A DNA stretch of 7,741 nt, from NCBI GenBank assembly GCA_958413095.1, contig CATYUF010000066.1, forward strand, positions 1-7,741. The letters run 5' to 3'. Source of the DNA: an uncultured Clostridium sp. (GTDB lineage Bacteria; Bacillota; Clostridia; TANB77; CAG-508). Positions within the stretch are counted from its first letter, which is position 1, and each line of letters opens with the position of its first letter. The notes below the pieces were generated by a model. It was not told the origin of the DNA. It saw only the letters and a list, made by a program, of their open reading frames with translations, and ran no database searches. The position numbers and the translations under genes are program-made. Of this stretch, positions 1 to 5,706 are shown in pieces.

Positions 1-27
1 AATCCAACTCTTATTGAGCTGGATTTT
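1..27. terminator. Hairpin with T-run at the left edge, possible terminator
   Basis: AATCCA (1-6) pairs with TGGATT (20-25) and CTC (8-10) with GAG (16-18), around a 5-base loop. The one mismatch becomes a G-U pair in minus-strand RNA. Four T (24-27) close the structure on the plus strand, so it best fits a terminator for a plus-strand gene lying to the left of the window. It could also act on minus-strand transcripts leaving the glycosyltransferase, but the T-tract on that side would lie outside the window. Confidence 0.45.
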
Positions 28-35
28 CTGGTTAT

Positions 36-63
36 CGGGTTCCTATTTTAGGACAACCTCTTG
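36..63. other. Bulged hairpin, possible insertion-sequence end
   Basis: GGTT (38-41) and CCTA (42-45) pair with TAGG (49-52) and AACC (55-58), leaving a 2-base bulge. Read on the minus strand it begins GAGGTTGTCCTAAAA, which resembles the GAGG-TGTC-AAAA look of the terminal repeats of some IS1182-like elements. With the terminator-like hairpin just to its left, the arrangement would fit the 3' edge of an insertion sequence whose transposase lies outside the window. No transposase codons or target duplication can be seen, so this is a weak call. Confidence 0.2.
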
Positions 64-78
64 AATTTATAAAATTTT

Positions 79-2334
79 TTATCCTCTTAATTTATGAACT
101 AATCCCACAAACCCTCTCCACATAGGAATATTCCATAATTTTTCTTTTAACAATTCTTTTTTATAATTAAGCCCTTTTAAAGAATATGCTCTTCCATAAA
201 CCTTTTTTTCATATTCTGTGCATTCCCAAGAATACTCAATCCTATCGTTCATCATATTCATTGTAATTAACTCTTTTGTTAAATTAATATTTTCGCTTAA
301 AGCTTTTCCATTTTTAATTTTTTCATCATTTGGATTTTTATATGTATTTTCAAATATTTCTGTCATTTTATTTATCATATTTTTTGATGTGAATTTATCT
401 AAAATTCTATTTCTACAGTTTCCTTTATACTTTTCTAAATTGTTTAAAACATTGTCTATTCCTACAACATAATCATTTATTTCATTTAAGTCATAGTCTT
501 CTGAATAAATTGCTTTTTCATCTTGCATACAAGTTACAATTACTCCTACATCTTCTGTTATAAGTTCCTTTTGTCCGCCTACATTTGCTGATATAACAGG
601 TACTCCCATTGATAATGATTCATATGAGGTTAAAGCTAGTCCTTCTTTAATAGAACAGTTGATTGTGGCATCACTAATCGCATAAATTTCTTCTGTTTTC
701 TCTATATTTCCTAAAAATTTTATATTTTCTAGAATCTCCATTTCACTTGCTTTCTTTTTCATTTTTTCAAGTAAATTTCCATTTCCTACAACTAAAACTA
801 AAAAGTCATTTCTTTTTTGTTTTAGTTTTTTAACTATTTCTAATAATAAAATAGGACGTTTTTGCTCTGAAATTCTACAAATATAACTTAATATGTACCT
901 TTTTTCATTTTGTAATACATATTTTTCTAATAATTCATTTTTATTAAATTTACTAGGATTGAACTTTTCTTCATCTACACCGATATATACTGTTTCTATT
1001 TCTTCACTATTTCTGCCAAAATACTCTTTTAATATTTTTTTACTGTTTTCATTACATGTTAATGTTTTATCGATTACTGATGTCATCATTGTTGAGTATC
1101 TTGAATATCCACCATTTCTATTATACCATTCTTCCATATGAATATAATCAATTATAGGGATATTAGGATTTCTACTTTTTAAGTATGGTAATATACTATA
1201 TCCAAACTTACTGTTTGTGTTAAATATTAAATTTATATTATTTTTTTCTATAATATAATTTATGAAACTAATCCAGTATTTTTGGCTTAAAAATGATGTT
1301 AAATCATAAATAGTTGCATTTTCTTCAAATTGTTGCCTTAATACATTCTTATTTGGTTCAGTTGTAATTATTGTTATTTCAAATTTATTTTTATCTAAAT
1401 TTGAAACTAAGTCTAATACAAATCTATCAGCACCTCCTGTGATCATCCAAGGTAATATCATTAATATATTTATTTTTTTATTATCTATGCATTTGGGCAT
1501 TATTATATCTATTTTATCTGATAATAAATCATAATTATAATCATATTTTGGATATTGAATAGCATTTACTCTTTTGTTTATTTTAGATGCAGTATCTTCA
1601 ATTATTTCTAATGTCCTTTTTTTGTTTCTTGAAGCACTTTTTAATTCTCCTGTTTCTTTTCTTCTATACCACATTCCATAAAAACTCATATGAACAGGGT
1701 ATCTATCATGTCCTAATAATTTTAACCAAAAATTCCAATCTTCGTTTACTGCTTTTTCTCTTAACCCATAACCATTCACTCTATTAAAATCACTTTTTCT
1801 AACCATAGATATTGCTAATAATTCGTTAACTTTTTTCATTTTTTCTGAGTCAAACCATTTGTTCCAAGTGTATGTATACGATTCAAATCCCACTGAATCT
1901 GAATAAGCCCAAGCTGCATCTTTATTTGTTTCTAATGTCCAATATGCACATTCCATAAAAGTTGGTTCTAGTAAATCGTCTGAATCTATAAACATTAGGT
2001 ATTTGCAAGTTTTACTTGATTTTGTAGCACCATAATCTCTAGTTGCTGCCAAGCCTTCATTGCTTTTATGAAATACCCTTATTCTTTTATCTATTTTAGA
2101 AACTTCTTCTAATTTTTTTAAAGATTCTTCATCTTTTGACCCATCATCTATAATTAAGATTTCATAATATGGAAATGTTTGATTTAAAATACAATTAATG
2201 CTTTGTTCAATGTATTTTTTATCGTTATAAAATGGAATTATAACAGAAATAATAGGTTCTTTTTCTTCTTCATATTTTCTATTATTTAATAGTTTAATTC
2301 CTGGTTCTTTTGAAAAATCAAATTCTTCTTTCAT
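79..2334 (-). CDS. Two-domain glycosyltransferase (GT2 + GT4)
   Basis: Predicted cytosolic enzyme that adds two sugars from nucleotide-sugar donors to a growing surface polysaccharide. The N-terminal GT2 (GT-A fold) domain covers about residues 28-250: the VIIPFYN start (31-37), DDGS (63-66), metal-binding DSDD (117-120) and the catalytic-loop ED pair (198-199). A GT4 (GT-B fold) domain follows from about 287, with GGAD (300-303) and the E-x7-E pair at E564/E572 in the donor site. The last ~90 residues are charged and helical with no recognised domain. Two different folds suggest a bifunctional enzyme; the sugars cannot be told. I chose the ATG at 2332-2334 because GGAG stands 5 bases before it; the ATG 15 bases upstream has no ribosome site. 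A separate promoter lies upstream, so it need not be co-transcribed with the toxin gene. Confidence 0.9.
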   Translation of the reverse strand: MKEEFDFSKEPGIKLLNNRKYEEEKEPIISVIIPFYNDKKYIEQSINCILNQTFPYYEILIIDDGSKDEESLKKLEEVSKIDKRIRVFHKSNEGLAATRDYGATKSSKTCKYLMFIDSDDLLEPTFMECAYWTLETNKDAAWAYSDSVGFESYTYTWNKWFDSEKMKKVNELLAISMVRKSDFNRVNGYGLREKAVNEDWNFWLKLLGHDRYPVHMSFYGMWYRRKETGELKSASRNKKRTLEIIEDTASKINKRVNAIQYPKYDYNYDLLSDKIDIIMPKCIDNKKINILMILPWMITGGADRFVLDLVSNLDKNKFEITIITTEPNKNVLRQQFEENATIYDLTSFLSQKYWISFINYIIEKNNINLIFNTNSKFGYSILPYLKSRNPNIPIIDYIHMEEWYNRNGGYSRYSTMMTSVIDKTLTCNENSKKILKEYFGRNSEEIETVYIGVDEEKFNPSKFNKNELLEKYVLQNEKRYILSYICRISEQKRPILLLEIVKKLKQKRNDFLVLVVGNGNLLEKMKKKASEMEILENIKFLGNIEKTEEIYAISDATINCSIKEGLALTSYESLSMGVPVISANVGGQKELITEDVGVIVTCMQDEKAIYSEDYDLNEINDYVVGIDNVLNNLEKYKGNCRNRILDKFTSKNMINKMTEIFENTYKNPNDEKIKNGKALSENINLTKELITMNMMNDRIEYSWECTEYEKKVYGRAYSLKGLNYKKELLKEKLWNIPMWRGFVGLVHKLRG

Positions 2335-2410
2335 AATTACTCCAATCATTTTTTATTTATATTTTTTGTTGTCTTATATTCTAATACATAAATTATTAAT
2401 TTCTGTTATG

Positions 2411-2439
2411 ATTATACAATAAAGAACTGATATTTTCAA
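2411..2439 (-). promoter_or_regulatory. Sigma-A promoter for the GT2-GT4 gene
   Basis: On the minus strand TTGAAA (2434-2439) and TATAAT (2411-2416) are separated by exactly 17 bases: a perfect -10 and a near-perfect -35. Transcription would start near 2404 and give a leader of about 70 bases before the glycosyltransferase. The -35 lies in the loop of the hairpin at 2415-2464 and the spacer runs through its stem, so the end of the toxin unit and the start of the next gene share the same bases. Confidence 0.7.
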
Positions 2440-2464
2440 CTAATTATCAGTCCTTTATATTGTA
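2415..2464. terminator. Long hairpin after the toxin gene
   Basis: AAAGAACTGATA (2421-2432) pairs with TATCAGTCCTTT (2445-2456) around a 12-base loop; the single non-Watson-Crick position is G-U in minus-strand RNA. After a 2-base bulge, TACAAT (2415-2420) and ATTGTA (2459-2464) extend the stem. It begins 16 bases past the toxin stop codon. The run of U behind it is poor (the tail is rich in A and U but mixed), so termination may be partial. Confidence 0.55.
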
Positions 2465-2480
2465 ATTTGTCACTTAGATG

Positions 2481-2984
2481 TTATTTATTATATTCAACAC
2501 ATTTTTCTTCTAATAATTTAAAATTACAGCATCTTGATTTTATATTTTCTGGTAATCTTCCGTTGTTATATAGTTGATATAATTTAAAAGATTTATTTTT
2601 TACTTGTTTATAGTTTGCATTTAACCAATCTAATTGTTCTCTTAATAATTTTTGATATTTTAATTCTGCAATAGTTAAAGTTTCTTTAGTTAAGTCTACT
2701 AAAGAGTAATTAGTTTTTGTTACAGGTATCATATTATTAAAATTAACAGCTCCTAATTCACCTTCTTTTATTTTAAAGAAATCAACTGTATTTTTCATAT
2801 TTTTGTGTTTAGGTTTCGGGCTTGATAATGGTGCAAAATACTCACAAGAATTTATTCGAAATAATATTCCTATAAAAGGTCTTAGTTCTTTCTCATTTTT
2901 ATTATAAGCCACCTTATTATCAAATTTTCTTAAATAATCACAATAATCTGAATTAACTCTAACAATTTTTAAATTTATAATCAT
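2481..2984 (-). CDS. toxN: ToxN/AbiQ-family toxin, type III toxin-antitoxin endoribonuclease
   Basis: Predicted cytosolic ribonuclease that cuts A-rich sites in cellular RNA and is held inactive by a repeated antitoxin RNA encoded just upstream. The whole length (167 residues) fits the family. The N-terminal strand LKIVRV is followed by YLRKFD (17-22), RPFIG (35-39), the hallmark APLSSPKPKH (51-60), NFNNMIPV (81-88), a helical KYQKLLREQLDWL stretch, and a C-terminal CNFKLLEEK (153-161) that closely resembles the end of Pectobacterium ToxN. The Ser and Lys of SSPK correspond to active-site residues in this family. AAGGAG (2995-3000) serves either the ATG at 2982-2984, used here (10 bases away), or the GTG one codon earlier (7 bases). 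Related systems (ToxIN, AbiQ) give phage resistance by abortive infection, so that is the likely role. Assignment is from motif recognition, not a search. Confidence 0.92.
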   Translation of the reverse strand: MIINLKIVRVNSDYCDYLRKFDNKVAYNKNEKELRPFIGILFRINSCEYFAPLSSPKPKHKNMKNTVDFFKIKEGELGAVNFNNMIPVTKTNYSLVDLTKETLTIAELKYQKLLREQLDWLNANYKQVKNKSFKLYQLYNNGRLPENIKSRCCNFKLLEEKCVEYNK

Positions 2985-3048
2985 CACAAATTATCTCCTT
3001 ATCATTTCAATTATATATTAAAATTTATAAAAATACAATAATGCAAAA

Positions 3049-3072
3049 GGATTAGAGTTTGACCTCTAATCC
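3049..3072 (-). terminator. Attenuator hairpin between antitoxin RNA and toxin gene
   Basis: GGATTAGAG (3049-3057) and CTCTAATCC (3064-3072) form a perfect 9-bp stem with a 6-base loop. In minus-strand RNA it directly follows the third antitoxin repeat and is followed by UUUUGCAUUAUUGU. Type III loci carry a terminator here: most transcripts stop and yield excess antitoxin, and a minority read through into the toxin gene. The U-run is short (4), which fits a leaky terminator. Confidence 0.8.
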
Positions 3073-3074
3073 CT

Positions 3075-3181
3075 CTTTTTTAAGTTCCAATTTAATGGCT
3101 GGAAACACCGCTTTTTCAAATTCCAATTTATGGCTGGATTCACCGCTTTTTTAAGTTCCAATTTTACGGCTGGATTCACCA
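3075..3181 (-). repeat. Three tandem 35-36 bp antitoxin repeats
   Basis: Units are 3146-3181 (36 bp), 3111-3145 (35 bp) and 3075-3110 (36 bp), read in that order on the minus strand. All share GGTG, then TCCAGCC, then AAATTGGAA, then AAAAAG at the end. Within each unit GGT can pair with GCC, and TCCA with TGGA. The order GGT, TCCA, GCC, TGGA makes the two stems cross, which is the layout of an H-type pseudoknot. In the third unit TT replaces AA before CCA, lengthening the second stem to TTCCA/TGGAA. The A-rich joint between units fits the A-rich cleavage preference known for ToxN enzymes. There are no unique spacers, so this is not CRISPR. Confidence 0.88.
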
Positions 3182-3248
3182 ACTTTTTTGCTATTTCTAG
3201 CAATAATATTATATGCAATTTATATAAATTTATTGCTTCTGTATTTTT

Positions 3249-3277
3249 AATATACCATATTTTAAAGTAATAATCAA
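3249..3277 (-). promoter_or_regulatory. Promoter of the toxin-antitoxin locus
   Basis: On the minus strand TTGATT (3272-3277) and TATATT (3249-3254) are 17 bases apart, and TGG directly before the -10 makes it an extended -10 promoter. The predicted start is near 3242, about 60 bases before the first repeat. It lies between the end of the Nudix relic and the array, so the antitoxin has its own expression, as type III systems need. Confidence 0.6.
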
Positions 3278-3306
3278 CATTTTCAAACAATTTTTTCTAA
3301 TTTTAA

Positions 3307-3722
3307 TTAATATTTATCAATTTCTGTACCATTTTCCATGAAAACTTTTATTTGCTTTATTATATGTGGTATATTATAATTTCCTGCAAATTTTGAATTA
3401 TCCAATAATTCATCATTTATAACTACCCATTCTAGTTTATTTTTTTCTTCTATTAGATTTACTTTATATTTTAAAATAGCATAATAAACTTGCAAATTAT
3501 TTTCATATTTAAAGTAGTTCAAATCCATAAAATGTTCTAATTCTATATCTTTGTTAGATATTTCTGTTTCTTCAAATAATTCTCTATATGCTACTTCATC
3601 ATTAGTTTCATCTTCTTCCACTTTGCCACAGACAAAATTATATAGTCCTTTATATGGTTAACTTCTAAACCTTCAACATTAAAATAAAAACTATTATCAT
3701 CATAATTCTTTTGTTCTAATAT
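3307..3722 (-). pseudogene. Nudix hydrolase, frame-disrupted and lacking a proper start
   Basis: Nudix enzymes split nucleoside diphosphates linked to another group. A clear Nudix box reads at 3627-3559: Gly, five residues, Glu, seven residues, then RELFEETEI. The catalytic Glu residues are kept, but Glu stands where the box normally has Gly (EETEI instead of EETGI). The rest of the fold follows to the stop at 3307. Upstream in that frame PYKGLYNFVCGK is readable back to 3657, where TAA (3658-3660) interrupts. The protein seems to continue in the next frame as FYFNVEGLEVN, back to 3722, where a TAG stops it. One added base near 3657 would restore GLEVNPYKGLYNFVCGK. No ATG with a ribosome site exists; the first start in frame, a GTG at 3619-3621, lies inside the Nudix box. 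The 5' end overlaps the YdcF gene by 23 bases. A programmed frameshift or a sequence error are alternatives to a true pseudogene. Confidence 0.75.
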
Positions 3723-4386
3723 CTACTTTATTTTTTATATATAATATTTCAGAATCATATATTTTTCTTTCTTTGGCATATTTAGATAATAAATTCCTTT
3801 CCCATATAATAGTACATCTTCCTGTATTCCATTCATTATTACCATTAAACCAATTATTTTTATCAGTATATCCAGTATATGACGGAATAGTTGTCACTTC
3901 AATTGTCGGATAATTCTTTATCAAAGCAAGCATACACCTCTTTAAATGATATTCTCCACTAATAATTGATACATTTTTAATATCAGAGTCAAAAGATTTA
4001 ATTATATTAAATGCATTATCAATATTTTCAAATGTATTTTGAGATTTATCATCAATATGAATTACCTCTTCAGGTATTCCTCTTTTTACAATTATTCTTT
4101 TCATTCTAATTGCTTCTGAATCACATTCTCCATTAATATTGCTTATTCCTTTAGTTCCACCACATAAAATTATTTTTTTAAATCGTCCTTCAAAATATTT
4201 TTCAATTACTGTCTCAGTTCTTTCTTTTATTTGATTACTATTTCCAAAAACGATACACCAGTCATTATTGTTACCATTATCAATTATTCCATCATATACC
4301 AGATGTGTTATTTCTTCATCGCTATATATCGAATTTGCTGGCTCTTTAATTTTTAAATCTTCTATTTTCATTTCGCTTAACTTCAT
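3700..4386 (-). CDS. YdcF/DUF218-family protein
   Basis: Member of the YdcF/ElyC/SanA superfamily, which has a Rossmann-like fold; some members act in envelope or polysaccharide metabolism, but the reaction of this one is unknown. Family marks are CIVFGN (44-49), ILCGGTKG (73-80), SEA (90-92), the S-x-N-T-x-E-N motif (115-121) and GEYHLKR (144-150). There is no signal peptide or membrane helix, so it resembles soluble YdcF rather than membrane-anchored ElyC/SanA. The ATG at 4384-4386 is chosen because AAGGA lies 9 bases before it; the frame could open at a TTG 24 bases upstream, but that would start inside AGGAG. It follows the anti-sigma gene by 90 bases with no convincing terminator or promoter between, so it may be read from the sigma operon. 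Its last codons overlap the relic of a Nudix gene in another frame. Confidence 0.88.
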   Translation of the reverse strand: MKLSEMKIEDLKIKEPANSIYSDEEITHLVYDGIIDNGNNNDWCIVFGNSNQIKERTETVIEKYFEGRFKKIILCGGTKGISNINGECDSEAIRMKRIIVKRGIPEEVIHIDDKSQNTFENIDNAFNIIKSFDSDIKNVSIISGEYHLKRCMLALIKNYPTIEVTTIPSYTGYTDKNNWFNGNNEWNTGRCTIIWERNLLSKYAKERKIYDSEILYIKNKVDIRTKEL

Positions 4387-4476
4387 ATTATTAAATCCTT
4401 TTCTCCTCAACTTACTATTTTATATCTTTATATCATAAATAAAAATTTAGTATATATATACTTATAACACAAAAAA

Positions 4477-5115
4477 CTATTTTTTTATCATTTTTTGTAT
4501 AAATAATTCATACGGATTAGAATTTATATGTGTTGTTATATGTGCTATTCCTTGCATATCCTGTATACTTTCTACTATTATTTGAATTTTTGAATCGGTT
4601 TTTACTTCAATATAAGCAGGTATAGGATTATTTTGAGTGTTAAAATCGTTTAATAAATTTCTATTTTCTCCTAAGTTATTTTTAAATATTTCCAATGCTT
4701 TTTCTTTTGAAACATATTCAATCTCTATATTAGTACTTTTTTCAATTATTTTATTTTTTATATTTTCTATTTGTTGTTTTGTTATATCATCTTTCAAATA
4801 TACTTCCATTGTACTAGCAACCTCATTATAATTATTATAAACTTGTAGATTAAATAAAACTACAATCATTAAAAGTATACAAACTACTAAAATTATTACA
4901 TTTTTTTTATTTATTTTCTTCTTAATGTTCTTAAAAAAATCAATTTCTTTGACTTGATTTTTTTGATTATTTTCATGCTTTATTTCTTCTAAATTTTTTT
5001 TACATTTCTCACATTTTTTTAAATGTTCTGCTACTAATTCTTTAGAAGTATTACTTAAAATACCATCATTGTAGCTAAATAATAAATCACAAACAATATC
5101 ACATTCATTTTTCAT
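4477..5115 (-). CDS. Zinc-finger anti-sigma factor fused to an FtsX-like extracellular domain
   Basis: Predicted single-pass membrane protein that binds the neighbouring ECF sigma factor and frees it on an outside signal. Residues 1-45 form a zf-HC2 anti-sigma domain: Cys5, then HLKKCEKC (31-38), the H-x3-C-x2-C zinc motif. After a basic linker a single membrane helix spans about 72-90. The outer part (about 102-205) does not look like the usual anti-sigma sensor but like the extracellular domain of FtsX: VYLKDDIT (105-112), YVSKEKAL (134-141) and NPIPAYIEVK (163-172) match FtsX-type VFLKDD, FVSKEEAL and NPLPDSFEV signatures in the same order and spacing. FtsX's outer domain binds partners that control peptidoglycan hydrolases. 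Only one helix is present, so it is not a permease. The start has AAAGGAGGA 9 bases upstream, inside the end of the sigma gene; the two genes overlap by 11 bases. The domain match is by eye. Confidence 0.85.
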   Translation of the reverse strand: MKNECDIVCDLLFSYNDGILSNTSKELVAEHLKKCEKCKKNLEEIKHENNQKNQVKEIDFFKNIKKKINKKNVIILVVCILLMIVVLFNLQVYNNYNEVASTMEVYLKDDITKQQIENIKNKIIEKSTNIEIEYVSKEKALEIFKNNLGENRNLLNDFNTQNNPIPAYIEVKTDSKIQIIVESIQDMQGIAHITTHINSNPYELFIQKMIKK

Positions 5116-5599
5116 TTTCTAATTCCTCCTTTAATTTTTGCTTACCACGAAAAAATATAACTCTTGCCCAATTTGATGTTTTGTTCATAATCTCAGCAAT
5201 TTCATTATATTCAAAATTGCCAAATATTCTTAAATACATTACATTTTTAGTATCTTCATCAAAATTTTGTATGTTTTTAAATAATTGTATTTTTTGTACT
5301 TTATTACAAAGATTTTCTTCTATTGATTCTTCTATAAATAATGTGTTTTGTAATTTTTCTAATGGTATTTCTTTTTTTGATTTTTCTTTTTTTAATTTCT
5401 TATACCATATATATTTACTAATTTGGCATAGCCAAGTTGATATTTTACACTCACCTCTAAATTTGTTTATATCTTTAACAGCTACTAAAAAAGTTTCTTG
5501 GACAATTTCTTCAGTTATATATTCATTTCCTGTTAAGCAGAATACATATTTATAAACAATTTCACCATATTTTTTGTATATTTTATCAATATCCTGCAT
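5105..5599 (-). CDS. ECF-type RNA polymerase sigma factor
   Basis: Alternative sigma factor that directs RNA polymerase to its own set of promoters. At 164 residues it has only the two domains typical of extracytoplasmic-function sigma factors: region 2 at about 8-70, with EEIVQETF (30-37) and KISTWL (52-57), and region 4 at about 105-158, with the helix-turn-helix segment EYNEIAEIMNKTSNWARV ending at 147. The WARV-x-FFRGKQKL ending resembles ECF factors of clostridia. AAAGGAGGA (5607-5615) lies 7 bases before the ATG, an unusually strong site. The downstream anti-sigma gene overlaps its 3' end, so both are made together. A TGTAAC-type promoter upstream suggests it switches on its own operon. 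Its regulon is unknown; the fused sensor of its partner points to cell-wall or division stress. Confidence 0.93.
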   Translation of the reverse strand: MQDIDKIYKKYGEIVYKYVFCLTGNEYITEEIVQETFLVAVKDINKFRGECKISTWLCQISKYIWYKKLKKEKSKKEIPLEKLQNTLFIEESIEENLCNKVQKIQLFKNIQNFDEDTKNVMYLRIFGNFEYNEIAEIMNKTSNWARVIFFRGKQKLKEELENEK

Positions 5600-5622
5600 A
5601 ACATTTTCCTCCTTTCACTTAT

Positions 5623-5651
5623 TTAGTATCTTTTGTTGCTATTTTGTTACA
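5623..5651 (-). promoter_or_regulatory. Probable ECF-type autoregulatory promoter
   Basis: On the minus strand TGTAAC (5646-5651) and TACTAA (5623-5628) are 17 bases apart, and the sigma ribosome site begins 7 bases after the -10. TGTAAC is the -35 used by several ECF sigma factors (for example SigX of Bacillus subtilis), and such factors often drive their own genes. The -35 also sits in a near-perfect palindrome, ATTTTGT-t-ACAAAAT (5641-5655), which could be an operator or chance in AT-rich DNA. The transcript leader would be very short. Confidence 0.55.
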
Positions 5652-5706
5652 AAATTATTATTAATTTTTTATCTTCATCTTTAAAGTTCTCTAATAGAAT
5701 AGTTAA

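Larger units (their letters stand above)
3049..3203 (-). ncRNA. toxI: ToxI-like antitoxin RNA precursor of the type III system
   Basis: RNA antitoxin that would be cut into single repeat units by the toxin and bind it as pseudoknots, forming an inactive complex. In 5' to 3' order (minus strand) the sequence shows: a small hairpin TTGCTA-GAAA-TAGCAA (3203-3188), a leftover repeat tail AAAAAAG, three tandem repeats of 36, 35 and 36 bases (3181-3075), and the attenuator hairpin (3072-3049), with the ToxN-type gene next. The 5' end is uncertain: the stronger promoter (3249-3277) predicts a start near 3242. A second TATAAT (3208-3213) with no good -35 would start the RNA near 3201, just before the hairpin. 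A 74-codon TTG-initiated reading frame across this stretch is an artefact of the repeats. Confidence 0.85.

Noticed and set aside
2335..2349. Earlier ATG for the GT2-GT4 gene at 2347-2349
   Set aside because: Nothing like a ribosome site precedes it, while GGAG stands just before the ATG at 2332-2334.
2719..2724. Second TGTAAC ECF-type -35 (also at 533-538)
   Set aside because: Both lie inside coding regions and have no matching -10 at the right distance.
3075..3181. Short CRISPR array
   Set aside because: The 35-36 bp units are directly adjacent with no unique spacers, and a ToxN-like gene follows instead of cas genes.
3066..3290. 74-codon reading frame on the minus strand with repeated NPA..LKK segments
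   Set aside because: It starts at a TTG with no ribosome site, and its repeats are just the translation of the 35-36 bp ToxI-like units. It also runs through the promoter -10 and into the attenuator hairpin.
3307..3621. Nudix gene starting at GTG 3619-3621
   Set aside because: That start lies within the Nudix box, would remove the conserved Gly and first strands, and has no ribosome site; the homology continues upstream.
4387..4476. Promoter between the anti-sigma and YdcF genes
   Set aside because: Several TATAAA-like boxes occur in the AT-rich DNA, but none has a credible -35 at 16-18 bases.
4465..4485. A/T palindrome at the end of the anti-sigma gene as terminator
   Set aside because: The stem would be only A-T pairs and overlaps the stop codon; too weak for termination.
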